64,000 nucleotides of DNA. Origin: Chrysaora quinquecirrha. Its lineage: Eukaryota; Cnidaria; Scyphozoa; Semaeostomeae; Pelagiidae. The DNA is taken from NCBI GenBank assembly GCA_014526335.1, contig JACTAT010000048.1, positions 2,624,325 to 2,688,324 on the forward strand. The letters run 5' to 3'. Position numbers and translations under genes: made by a program. The first letter of the stretch is position 1. Every line of letters begins with the position of its first letter. Of this stretch, positions 42,545 to 52,217 are shown piece by piece. The notes beneath the pieces were generated by a model. That model ran no database searches and was not told the origin of the DNA. It saw only the letters and a list, made by a program, of their open reading frames with translations.

Positions 42545-43425
42545 CGGTTAATTGTAATATTCACGGCGAAGTTGATTAGTTTGACGCCAAGTACCTCTGT
42601 GTATTTCAATCTGAGAGTTGATTGATGACACATACAGGATGCGGCATTTTCACCAACTTCGTTATGCGTGTGGTATTACTTGTCAAACTGCTTTCTCAAT
42701 AAACCTTACCCAATGGCAGCGTAGTACTTTGTCACCTGACCAAACCCAACCAATAAGAAAGTAAACCTGAATCGCGCGCTTTTGCCTGTCAGTCAAATGG
42801 GATACAAATCACAGCTACACGCTCTCTCCCTCGTTAGAATTTTGTTGTCGCGCAGAAAGTTAGAAGATCAGGAAATATTCTTATCCCACCCACCCAGTTT
42901 CCCTAATTTTCAAAATACTGAACACAAACTTATCGCCTTGCCTTTACCTCCCCAATGCAAGGGAGTGGTTATCTCTTTTTTTGGGGGCAATCAAACTATG
43001 TTTAAAACTTAAAATTAATGAGATAATCGTTGGTTGATTTAAATACGTAATCTTAGTTAAAGGGTTTGAAACAATTGTGGAAAATTCGGAAATATAACTT
43101 GCGCGATTAGCTCAGTAGTTATTCTATAAATTACAGCTTATTTTGTTCCAGTTTGTGTTATGATCAATCGACTTGGAAGTGGTCTAAACTACTGAAGCTC
43201 TCCTACAACCTCTTCCCTCCTGAAGCTATTCGCAATCGTTTCTATTCACACCTTGCAAAGTGATCAACAGTTTTATATCATACGATGCACCAATTACATT
43301 GTTTTTCTCAAAATCAACTATGTATGTACATTTCGTGATCCGCTTTACTCTTTGCATTGAGGCGTGGCTCTGCATCACAATGTCACGGGGCCCTTTCATC
43401 CCCCGTACTTGTGGTGCTCTAAAAC
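42545..43425. other. No gene seen
   Basis: Contains gcgcgattagctcagtagtt at 43101, similar to a tRNA 5' half with an A box, but no anticodon arm or B box follows. No ORF recognised. Confidence 0.45.
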
Positions 43426-43429
43426 TGAC

Positions 43430-43640
43430 AACGCAGCATGTGTTCCCTTTTCCAATTTTCACACTTTTTCATAGAATTTGTTAGTTTCTTAGGCGTCGAG
43501 TACATTGGGGCCCTTTCATCCCCCTTTCAAGGTACTCGCTCGACCTCTAAGGGTCCTAAGCGTGGGTCCCTTTCATTCCCCATCTTACAAACTTACATCT
43601 ATCACAGTTTGGTTTCACCTAGCACTGCCGCCTCTAAAAT
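43430..43640 (+). repeat. Diverged repeat, left of the gypsy element
   Basis: Shares blocks with 48845-49000: tcgagtac, aaggtactcgc, gacctctaag and cctaag occur in the same order. The two copies bracket the gypsy insertion. Confidence 0.5.
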
Positions 43641-43723
43641 TGAGGCTTCTTGTCACAGGTCACTTCCAGTGTAATCCGTCAAAAATGGTTGTGGGCATGT
43701 TGTTGAGTACTTTTGGTGTTACC

Positions 43724-43900
43724 GTATATTATAATGCTAAATGACATTTCTTATGTTACTGTTTTGTTTATTTACTGTTTATTTACTGTTGATTACTGTA
43801 TACATGTAGCCTCGTTATCGAGGAGAGTTGGTCTTGGATAATGGCGGACATGTAGAACACGTTTTTACTCTCTATGGTTGAAACATCCTTTTAGAATACA
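43724..43900 (+). repeat. 5' LTR of the gypsy element
   Basis: 43731-43903 (ataatgctaaatgacatttc ... ttagaatacaata) is identical to 48241-48413. Ends CA at 43900; the expected TG start appears as GT here, so the left border is uncertain by a few bases. Confidence 0.9.
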
Positions 43901-43903
43901 ATA

Positions 43904-43921
43904 ACTGGCGACGAGCAGCGG
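43904..43921 (+). promoter_or_regulatory. Primer-binding site
   Basis: tggcgacgagcagcgga lies 4 bases after the 5' LTR, the usual place for a tRNA primer site; the TGGCGACGA start is common in metazoan gypsy elements. Confidence 0.6.
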
Positions 43922-44037
43922 ATTTCACTCGAAACAATGAATCCACTGGCTAAGATAACCGGAACACCAATTTTGATCCAACGGATCACGATGGAAATCT
44001 TCTTCAAGCATTTCAAAATTTCATCGAATCTTGGGAA

Positions 44038-47000
44038 ATGTGGTATGATGTCGCCTGTCTCAATGAACTCAAAGACGATGCCACAGACGCAGAGAGACAA
44101 GAACACAAATCAAAGGTGTTTAGAATGTGTGTTTTTCAAGGTGAGCGAATTAAAACAGATTTAAAGGCAGAATATAATCAAGAAATTAGGGCACTTAAAT
44201 CTGCTAGTTTTGATGAAATGATAGAGAAACTTGAGCACAGATATAAACCAACCCAAAACCAAGTTCTACTGCATTACAAGTTTCATCAATTAAAGCAAGA
44301 TCCCAGTGAAAATATTGATACCTTTATGAACAGAGTGCAACTTCATGCTAATAAATGCTCATTCAAATGCATAAATCAGTCATGTACAGAGAAAAATAAG
44401 ATTCATGACTCACTCATCAGAGATCAAATCATCATTGGCACCAATATGCAAAATCTTCGTGAGCAGGCTCTTGAAAAAGAATATGATTTGCCAACCCTAA
44501 TTAAACAAGCAAGGAAAATGGAAGCAACTGAGGAAGCAACAAAAGTCATTGACAATGATACCCCAGCCCCTCATTTTACCATCAATAATGTTGAAAATGA
44601 AACTCTTAACAATGCTTCAATCAATAAAATTGGAAAACAAGGGGGAAAATATTCCCAGAAAGCTCAAAGAAAGCAAACACAGGCAGAATCCCAAAAATTT
44701 CAACCAAGTCCTAACAAGATCCTATGCTGTGCAGGTTGTGGTAAGAACAATTGTGAAAGAGGGACTAACTGTGCAGCAAAACATGGTTTTTGCAATCTTT
44801 GTGGAAAAAAAGGACATTTTTCAGCTGTTTGCTTGTCCTCAAAAAAGGCTTTATCAGCTGTCACAGCACGGAACACAGCTAGTCCACAACAAATCAACAC
44901 TGTGACTGAGTCTCCACGACGTGCACAGATTATCCTTGGTAATTCTAAAACTGATGTGCTGATTGACACAGGAGCAGAAGTAAACATCCTTCTTGAAAGC
45001 AAGGTACCTTCAAACATTAGAAGAATTTTCAAAACTTCTATAACACTTCAACCATATGGCAGCAAAGTTATTATCCCAAAAGGCCAAATAACAATGGATA
45101 CCACTTGGAACAATACAACTAAAAAGGCAACTTGGGTTGTTGTTGATAAAAAAGATCTGCAAGGCAACCCCTGCAATCTACTCTCCTGCAAATTAGCTGA
45201 GGAACTAGGAATCATATCCTTTCACAACCAACAGAGTAATATTCACTCAATCACTCTACAAAATAATGAATTTGAGATTCTAAAAAAACAAGTCCCATCG
45301 GATATAGTACCTATCTTGGACAACTACTCAGATGTCTTCGATGGCCTTGGTAAACTCAAAGCTGATCCAGTCACGCTACATCTGCAACCAGATGCAAAAC
45401 CCAGCATTCAGCCACCCCGTCAAATACCATTCCACCTACAAGGGGAATTTGACAAAATAATCAACACAATGGAAAATGATGATGTCATAGAGCAACATTT
45501 TGGTCCTGTAACTTGGCTCTCCAACCCTGTCCTGGTTCCTAAACCTGATGGCAGCATACGAATCACTGTGGATTTACGAAACCTGAACAAAGCACTGCAG
45601 AACCCTCATCTGCCTATTCCACGCGTTGAGGATATCATGCCAATGTTCAATAGTAAATCTGTGTTCAGCAAACTTGACCTCAAAACCGCTTTCCATCAGT
45701 TAGAACTTTCCCTGGAGTCGCGTCCACTTACTGTTTTCAGGGCAGGCGACAAACTCATGCGCTATAAAAGGCTCACAATGGGAACACTACCAGCCTCTGG
45801 TGAATTGAATAGACGGCTCCGTCCTCTACTAGCTGATATTCCGAATGCGGCAATTATTCAGGATGACATAGTCATCGCCACAGTCAGCCAGCAAAGCCAC
45901 AAAGAGACACTGACAAATGTACTAGAAGCTCTCCAAAAAGCCGGTCTAACAGTCAGCCCAAAAAAATGTATTATTGCTGCATCTGAAATACCTTTCTGGG
46001 GATTCAGAGTTACAAAAGATGGAATCACCCCTGACCCCGATAAAGTTCATTCAGTGCAACAGGCTGATCGACCAATGAACAAAGATGAGGTGAAATCATT
46101 TCTTTGTATGATAAGATCAAACGGGCAGTTCATTCCAGACCTTGCTGCAGCTACAGCAAACCTCCGGCATCTTACAAAAGATGGCTCAATATTTGAATGG
46201 TCGAAAGAACATGAACAAGAGTTCCAGAATGTTAAGATGTCTTTTAGAGAGGACACTCTCCTACGCCATTTTGACACCACTCTGCCTACCTATATCTTTG
46301 TGGACGCACATATTACAGGTCTTTCGGGAATCCTTACACAAGGGCCATCTATTGATACTACTAAAGCGGTAGCTGTCGCATCTCGCACAACAACAGAAGC
46401 CGAAAAGAAGTACTCACAGATTGACCTAGAGGCAACAGCTGTGGATTTTGGACTACGACAGTTTCGGCACCTTCTCATCGGCGGTCCAGCAGCCATAATT
46501 GTTACCGATCACCAACCACTTGTCTCACTATGGAACTCAAAACGGAAACTCCCCTCAAGGATTGAGCGTATACTCCTGAGACACCAAGACATCAATCACA
46601 AACTAATCTGGCAAAAGGGCAAGGACAACCCTGCTGACTACTTAAGCCGTCATGCAATCCCAATTGAAAAGCTACCAGCCCAGACTACAGAAGAAGCGAA
46701 GGAACACCAGAAGCTCCTTTTCCTCCTTCATCAACCGATCATCTCAACCATCTCCAAAGAACACATTCAGCAAGCACAAAGAGCAGACAGCAAACTCGAA
46801 CGTCTGCGTCATTTTATTGCCCTTGGCCAAGCACCAAAGTATGATCCAACTCTGAAGCAATTTGCAAAAGTCTTCCCAGAACTTTGCATAGGAACAGATG
46901 ACATTATGTACAGAGGTGAGCAAATTTTATTACCTCCCTCACTATATGATGAAATTATTACAATAGCTCATACTGGATCACACGCTGGACAGAGTGCAGT

Positions 47001-47394
47001 GAAACGTAGAATCAGAGCCCACTTCTGGTTTCCAGGACTAGATGATGCTGTAAGAACACGTTTAGAAACCTGTCACGAATGTCAAATCCATACAAAAGCC
47101 CAGTCAAAATACCCCTCTCAACAACTCCGGTCCCAAAACATCCGTGGGAGTCGGTCTCTCTTGACCTTTTTGGTCCACTGCCTGACAGCTCTCACATACT
47201 GGTCAGTCGCTGCAATCTTTCCCGATTCCCAGATGCTAAAGTTGTTCAATCAACAAGCGCAAAACATGTGCTTCCAGAACTTGCATCTATATATGACACC
47301 TACGGGAACCCAAAAGAGCACAAATCAGACAATGGACCACCCTTCAACAGCAAAGAATTCCGGGAATTCTCAGAGCAAAGAAATATCGCAGTAA
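44038..47394 (+). CDS. Gypsy gag-pol polyprotein (gag, CCHC knuckle, protease, RT, RNase H, start of integrase)
   Basis: An 1118-codon ORF, read as: gag (1-240, with KFHQLKQDPSENIDTFMNRV), zinc knuckle (about 250: CNLCGKKGHFSAVC), aspartic protease (about 305: VLIDTGAEVNIL), RT (about 440-690, with VPKPDGSIRITVDLRNLN, FSKLDLKTAFHQLEL and AIIQDDIVIA), RNase H (about 750-870: YIFVDAHITGLSGIL, YSQIDLEATAVDFGL, VTDHQPLVSLW) and the integrase HHCC finger (about 980-1030: HTGSHAGQ, CHECQIHTK). The RT catalytic box is IQDDI rather than the common YxDD. After about codon 1027 the frame leaves homology: a single-base loss near 47110 shifts the integrase core into the next ORF. The start may lie upstream, at the in-phase gag codons from 43959, after a similar one-base break at 43970. 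Confidence 0.95.
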   Translation: MWYDVACLNELKDDATDAERQEHKSKVFRMCVFQGERIKTDLKAEYNQEIRALKSASFDEMIEKLEHRYKPTQNQVLLHYKFHQLKQDPSENIDTFMNRVQLHANKCSFKCINQSCTEKNKIHDSLIRDQIIIGTNMQNLREQALEKEYDLPTLIKQARKMEATEEATKVIDNDTPAPHFTINNVENETLNNASINKIGKQGGKYSQKAQRKQTQAESQKFQPSPNKILCCAGCGKNNCERGTNCAAKHGFCNLCGKKGHFSAVCLSSKKALSAVTARNTASPQQINTVTESPRRAQIILGNSKTDVLIDTGAEVNILLESKVPSNIRRIFKTSITLQPYGSKVIIPKGQITMDTTWNNTTKKATWVVVDKKDLQGNPCNLLSCKLAEELGIISFHNQQSNIHSITLQNNEFEILKKQVPSDIVPILDNYSDVFDGLGKLKADPVTLHLQPDAKPSIQPPRQIPFHLQGEFDKIINTMENDDVIEQHFGPVTWLSNPVLVPKPDGSIRITVDLRNLNKALQNPHLPIPRVEDIMPMFNSKSVFSKLDLKTAFHQLELSLESRPLTVFRAGDKLMRYKRLTMGTLPASGELNRRLRPLLADIPNAAIIQDDIVIATVSQQSHKETLTNVLEALQKAGLTVSPKKCIIAASEIPFWGFRVTKDGITPDPDKVHSVQQADRPMNKDEVKSFLCMIRSNGQFIPDLAAATANLRHLTKDGSIFEWSKEHEQEFQNVKMSFREDTLLRHFDTTLPTYIFVDAHITGLSGILTQGPSIDTTKAVAVASRTTTEAEKKYSQIDLEATAVDFGLRQFRHLLIGGPAAIIVTDHQPLVSLWNSKRKLPSRIERILLRHQDINHKLIWQKGKDNPADYLSRHAIPIEKLPAQTTEEAKEHQKLLFLLHQPIISTISKEHIQQAQRADSKLERLRHFIALGQAPKYDPTLKQFAKVFPELCIGTDDIMYRGEQILLPPSLYDEIITIAHTGSHAGQSAVKRRIRAHFWFPGLDDAVRTRLETCHECQIHTKAQSKYPSQQLRSQNIRGSRSLLTFLVHCLTALTYWSVAAIFPDSQMLKLFNQQAQNMCFQNLHLYMTPTGTQKSTNQTMDHPSTAKNSGNSQSKEISQ

Positions 47395-47843
47395 AACATT
47401 CGTATCCTTATCACCCACAAGGAAACGAAGCCGAATGCTTCATGAAACCCCTTGGCAAAGCTGTGAAGATCGCATTGGGTACAAATAAACCGGTGAAACA
47501 AGCAGTTCAAGATCTCCTGGTTGACTACCGCTCGACACCACATAGGTCGACCGGTCTTGCTCCAGGTGATATGCTCCTTCAAGGCGGCTACAGGTCTCAT
47601 CTATCAATAAACGATGCCCCAATCACAAATCATGATGTTGAAAATGCAAGGAAGCTGGACAGAGATCAAAAGGCCAATACTAACAACAAAATAAATGCTT
47701 CTCGATGGAGACAGTATCCGGAAATAATCCAAGGAAACGAAGTTCTGGTAAAGCGATTACGTGGGAAAACGAAATTTCAATCTCTATATGAACCAACACC
47801 ATATACCGTCATCGATGTTCAAGGGCCAAATATACACTACTAG
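47079..47843 (+). CDS. Gypsy integrase core (frameshifted part of pol)
   Basis: Overlaps the end of the gag-pol ORF in another frame. It reads VPKHPWESVSLDLFGPLP (first catalytic Asp), then EHKSDNGPPFNSKEFREFSE (second Asp), then HPQGNEAECFMKPLGKA (Glu), i.e. the D,D-35-E triad, followed by VQDLLVDYRSTPHRSTGLAP and the C-terminal GNEVLVKRLRGKTKF. The real homologous reading begins at about 47110. The stop at 47843 ends the chain near where integrases usually finish. Confidence 0.9.
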   Translation: MSNPYKSPVKIPLSTTPVPKHPWESVSLDLFGPLPDSSHILVSRCNLSRFPDAKVVQSTSAKHVLPELASIYDTYGNPKEHKSDNGPPFNSKEFREFSEQRNIAVKHSYPYHPQGNEAECFMKPLGKAVKIALGTNKPVKQAVQDLLVDYRSTPHRSTGLAPGDMLLQGGYRSHLSINDAPITNHDVENARKLDRDQKANTNNKINASRWRQYPEIIQGNEVLVKRLRGKTKFQSLYEPTPYTVIDVQGPNIHY

Positions 47844-48222
47844 CAAGCGACCCCAAACGCCGTCGACAACCAATATTTCGCCACCTGTCCCAAATCAAGC
47901 TATTCCTGGAACCAATGCCCTCGATGCAACCTACACATTGCAATATGTCCCAGGATACCAAATCGTCTCCTCCAACTCATTATAAACCTGTGGATATCCC
48001 AAGCCGAAAAATAAAAGGGAGAGTGGTAAAGTTGATGAACTGGCAACTCCAGCGAATGAAGAATCAGACACACAACAAACAGACGACCAAAGCCACATCG
48101 AAACAAACAAAGAACCAGAAATAATGTTTCAACAACCAGTCCACGAGCATGTGGAAAAGAACAGACACAGAGGAACCAGACGAAAGAACTTCTAGAACAG
48201 TGTCTTCAAAAACGAACTCCCC

Positions 48223-48233
48223 AGGAAGAGGGG
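48223..48233 (+). promoter_or_regulatory. Polypurine tract
   Basis: aggaagagggg directly precedes TGATATT, the start of the 3' LTR; this is the plus-strand primer site. Confidence 0.75.
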
Positions 48234-48410
48234 TGATATTATAATGCTAAATGACATTTCTTATGTTACTGTTTTGTTTATTTACTGTTTATTTACTGTT
48301 GATTACTGTATACATGTAGCCTCGTTATCGAGGAGAGTTGGTCTTGGATAATGGCGGACATGTAGAACACGTTTTTACTCTCTATGGTTGAAACATCCTT
48401 TTAGAATACA
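48234..48410 (+). repeat. 3' LTR of the gypsy element
   Basis: TG start (tgatattataatgc) and CA end; 173 bp identical to the 5' LTR. The flank atacc at 48411-48415 compares with ttacc at 43719-43723 as the likely target duplication. Confidence 0.9.
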
Positions 48411-48419
48411 ATACCGTAT

Positions 48420-48844
48420 ATTCTGCCAAGGTATCTCTGAGGTTTTAAGGCGCTCTTTAAGCGCCGCCGTGGCGAGAAATAATTAATGTAGTGTTAACGT
48501 AATCAAGTCTGGACTTTTAAAAGACAGTTCCGTTAGCTTGTGTTAGCTAATTTATTACACTCTTTTTTCTTTCACAGAATACAGTCTATAAGAATATTCA
48601 GGCTAAAAATTGCCAAAGAACAATGGAAATTTAAGAATAACAATGGAAAAGTTCAAGCCTTAGCAATATTTATAGTATTCTTATAAAAAAAGAGCGCGTC
48701 ATCTTCGTCAAAACTATTTAGTTTTTAAAGTTTATTATGACGTATCATAAAACTGAAATGGTTTACGGCATCGAAGCTCTCCAACCCCCATTTCTCTGGC
48801 TTATCGAAATGTTTTATGACACCTTATATAGGATGACGCATATT
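48420..48844. other. No gene seen
   Basis: AT-rich flank of the gypsy insertion. Confidence 0.5.
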
Positions 48845-49000
48845 TTGGCTGGCTGGTTCCCCTTTCCAAAGTTTCACATTTTTCGTCCCATAGACTTTGC
48901 GATTTTGTAAGGTATCGAGTACTTAGGGGCTGCTCACCCTCTTTTAAGGTACTCGCCGACCTCTAAGCATCCTAAGCTTTGGGTCTTCAATGCTCATTGC
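48845..49000 (+). repeat. Diverged repeat, right of the gypsy element
   Basis: Counterpart of 43430-43640; see the shared blocks named there. Confidence 0.5.
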
Positions 49001-49199
49001 CGATGCTTAACTAAGCAAACATAACATCACGCAAGATAATCTTATTTTCAATCGTTTATCCTAGTCCAAAATTTTGTGCTACGAACTCTAAAACAGAGGG
49101 GAGCTTTATGCCAAGAATCACTTCCGTGTACTCCAGCAAAATATACTGTTGTTTTCTTTTGTGCTATCTGTTTGTTCTGCTCACTTGAAACCTTAACGC

Positions 49200-49785
49200 G
49201 GCGGGAAAATAATTAACTTGCATACTACATTTTCCAGCTTTCAAAAGTAATTCATTGTACGAGATATTGTTGTCGTCAAAAAGAAATCTTAGAGCCTTTT
49301 CTTGTATTTTTTCAATTTTATTTAATGATTTTCACGATGAGAAATGCTATACTAAAGGGCAATAATTGAAATTAGAATATATAAAACTTTCTATTAAAAC
49401 TTTTTTTTCTGGGAGGCCAAGAAATGATTTCAGTCTCTTTAGCACATTTAGTTGTGTGCCAGCTTTCTTACAAAGTTTAGAAATATGTGGGTCAAAATTA
49501 AGTTTGTGATCAATTCTAACACCAAGCAATTTTACTGTTTCTTCGGTTTAAATAATCTTATCTTTTATTTTGATAATTTCTCCACTGGTATTCTCCTGGT
49601 TCTTTCTAATGACCAAGGCCTAAAATATTTCGGGGTTAGCTATCATCAATTTATTTTCCAACCATTTTATAGCTATATTTGACACCTCTTCCAGAGTACT
49701 TATAAGTTCAGGTAGTGTTTTCGAAAAGTACGCTAGCATATTATCATCTGCATAGTTATGTAATGTAGCTTGTGTTATGAATAGA
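49200..49785 (-). mobile_element. LINE 3' half: RT palm end and C-terminus (continuation of 53930-57015)
   Basis: Minus strand from 49785: ITQATLHNYADDNMLAYFSK (catalytic YADD), LPELISTLEEVSNIAIKWLE, NKLMIANPEIF, then (next frame) TVKLLGVRIDHKLNFDPHIS, LCKKAGTQLNVLKRLKSFL and FIYSNFNYCPLVW, then KIEKIQEKALRFLFDDNNIS. It fits the missing second half of the LINE at 53930-57015 on the same strand: that copy stops after RT motif 1/2 and this one starts just before YADD. Roughly 150-200 codons of RT expected between them are gone. One frameshift lies near 49620. Confidence 0.85.
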
Positions 49786-49809
49786 CAGGTCTCTTCCTGG
49801 CAAAATCGG

Positions 49810-49896
49810 AAAGCTTTTCCAGTCAAACTTTTGAAAACAGAATCCAGGTTTTCAAACATGCTGAATTCGAATTTCACCTGGGGACTTTTGAAATTT
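49810..49896 (-). repeat. ~85-bp inverted segment, left copy
   Basis: The reverse complement recurs at 53717-53801 with few mismatches. On the minus strand it encodes KSPQVKFEFSMFENLDSVFK. Confidence 0.85.
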
Positions 49897-49919
49897 TGAC
49901 CGGAAGTTGCCTTTTTCGA

Positions 49920-50274
49920 TGACGTCATAAACACGCGATTTCGGTAGTTTTTCGAGAATATAATCTCAAGCATTCCATTAAGTCGAATAATACATGCATA
50001 TTCGCAGAGAGGGCAAACAGACCTTTCGATTGATATAACTTTTTTTCATTTTTAATTACGTTGAATTTTCACTGATGACGTCATCAGCTGCTACAGGCAA
50101 CATCGTAACACTTTCTAAGTGCAGTGTAACTTTATCCAAGGATTGAAACAAGCAACGTAGACAAACTTTTGGGTGAAATATCCATATATGACTGCAAAAG
50201 GGGCAACAAGATCTTGCCATTTCGAATTTTTTCGTATTTTTTAAATACAGTATAATTTTTCCTATGTGACGTCA
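49920..50274. promoter_or_regulatory. Three CRE-like palindromes (TGACGTCA)
   Basis: Exact TGACGTCA at 49920, 50076 and 50267; the last two continue as TGACGTCATCAG and follow similar AT-rich stretches, suggesting a diverged tandem repeat of about 190 bp. No promoter function is shown. Confidence 0.4.
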
Positions 50275-50535
50275 TCAGATCTAAAGGCATTATAAGTAGT
50301 ATGCGCTTCTATGTAGACAAGGAAACACAGACGGTTACCCGGGCCCTCCTTGAGAACTTTGATGCGAAAATAAGGTAAGAATAAAGGAATGTGGAATCTT
50401 GGAATGCTGGAATTTTGGAATTGTGGAATGTGAATTGTGGAATGTGGAACGTTAAATAGGAAAATGTTGGTTGCCAAAAACATTCTTGTATTGTCTGTAA
50501 TAATTTTATATGGCAATTCATATGGCAATTTTTGT

Positions 50536-51472
50536 ATCACCAAAAGGCTTTTTATAACTAAACTAACCTTGGAACGTCCGTTGGAAGTTTGAAAGTGCTT
50601 TTAATTATAAAGGCATTTTTTGGACAATGATTGGGAAAAATAGAAAAATATAATTTCAAAGACAGTAGATTCTGTAGAAACCATTCCTCATTTAAACCCT
50701 TTAAAAGAATAACAAACAAACTTAGCAACTTTACACATGTATGTATAGACTAGCCTAGGTATCCGTCAATGCTGAATTTTTTGCGGAAAATCATTGCTGA
50801 AAGAATTTTGATACTAAAAAAATCAGAAAAGGAAGGGGATTTAGGTAAAGTGATAATGTCACTATAACCGTCACTTTCGCACTAAGGCAGACACTTTGGT
50901 TTGTTGATGAAATTAATCTCCAGCAACAAGAGCTTTTCTGTATGTGCTCCGTTCTCATTCAAATAATGATTATTACAGGCGTTGATTAATTGACCTTGTC
51001 TTCAATTAGTTGTTTATATGTCCCATGTAGCAACAACTAGATATAAATTTTGGACAAAGGTGAGTACTTTAGTGTTTTTTTGGCAAAAATATATAACAAA
51101 CCCGCTTTTCTAAAAGTAGTCAGATGCCTTATCTATGAAAATAAATAATTTAATTCAGACCAAACTTTAAATCGGATACAAATTGCTTCCCGTGCAGACT
51201 GTTAATTGCAGTTGCAGACTAGAAGAAATAGGTTGTAGCAGCTACAAGATAGGAACGAAGGGACCAAAAAATATATTTGATAATTACTTTGAACAGTCTT
51301 TACTTGATATGGCTATATACTTTAGATCAGTATTCGACTAATTTCATTGCAGTTTGAAGCAAGAAGCACCCTTATACTGTATATGAATGTAAAACGTTCC
51401 CATCGCAATGTTCCATAATTTCAAGATTCCATAATTCAAAGGTTAGTTTAGTTATAAAAAGCCTTTTGGTGA
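50536..51472. mobile_element. 937-bp TIR element flanked by TA (MITE-like)
   Basis: Perfect 34-bp terminal inverted repeats (tcaccaaaaggctttttata then actaaactaacctt) at 50536-50569 and 51439-51472. A TA dinucleotide flanks each side (50534-50535 and 51473-51474). The interior has no transposase-like ORF, so it is non-autonomous. TA targets are used by Tc1/mariner and some other DDE families; the TIR does not resemble the Tc1-type TIR at 57926. Confidence 0.75.
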
Positions 51473-51699
51473 TAAAATTGCGATGAATAGCGGAATCATT
51501 TTCGGGCATACTTAAAAGCTTTTTCGTCTGACACTCCTCAGAGTATGAACGTCAGAAACAGACCGAAACAATAGACTAAGGCGGAATTTATACCCAGATG
51601 CGGCTCGAAATGCACCAATCAGAAAGAACGAAAAGCTGAATTGGCATTGTGTTTTAAACACCAATCAGCTGGTCGGATACAGCGGAGGACCAATGAATT

Positions 51700-52160
51700 A
51701 TTTGAAGAGTCCAAGTGAGAAAACGAACTCTTTCTGTCTACACAGAACCGGCCTTTTGGTTTTGATGTAGACAGATTCCAAAACCCCTAAGTGAAACAAA
51801 GATCTTGCTTTGCCAATGATTCTGAAAAATCCTCGCTGTAATTTTCCGCACAAATCGGGTTATCGAGTAGATGTTGTCCTATGGCAGAATCATGTTTAAG
51901 ACTAGGTTGTTGTTTAGACCCACGGGTGGTTGCTCTCTTTGCCGAAAATTATGCAGACGAATGTTAGTAGGGACATGCTGCTTTATCCTATCACCTAATC
52001 TCTGGGAAGTACGACCTACGTACCTGGCATCACACCGGCACGAGAATTCATAAATGACCAAACTTTTTGTGTGGTAGGTACGCAATCCTTTTGAATGGAT
52101 GGTAGAACTTTCCGAGTGCCAAAAACTAACCGAGGGTTGGCAGCAGCGAAGCACTTAGTA
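51700..52160 (-). pseudogene. GIY-YIG endonuclease of the Penelope-like element, frameshifted copy
   Basis: Same coding sequence as 53007-53480 but in the element's own 3' position. It reads SLVIYEFSCRCDARYVGRTS then RLGDRIKQHVPTNIRLHNF, after which a missing C in the run at about 51921 shifts the frame and ends the ORF at 51879. Other homopolymer differences from the inverted arm add more shifts. Confidence 0.8.
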
Positions 52161-52217
52161 ATGGCCTTTTAATTTGACTTTCGAATCGCAATGAGACGTT
52201 TCCTATCCAAGGCATTT

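Larger units (their letters stand above)
43724..48410 (+). mobile_element. Ty3/gypsy LTR retrotransposon, nearly complete, identical LTRs
   Basis: About 4.7 kb with short LTRs (about 177 bp) that are identical over at least 173 bp, a primer-binding site after the 5' LTR, one gag-pol frame carrying gag, zinc knuckle, protease, RT, RNase H and integrase, and a purine tract before the 3' LTR. LTR identity means a recent insertion. It is not fully intact: a one-base shift falls in the integrase near 47110 and probably another at the gag start. Domain order protease-RT-RNase H-integrase places it in Ty3/gypsy. No envelope ORF is seen. Confidence 0.95.

Noticed and set aside
43101..43140. tRNA-like 5' half (gcgcgattagctcagtagtt)
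   Set aside because: A-box similarity only; no anticodon arm, T-arm or matching acceptor strand follows. The same holds for tttttagctcagtggtaaat at 3171 and gcccagcggttaaaa at 40030.
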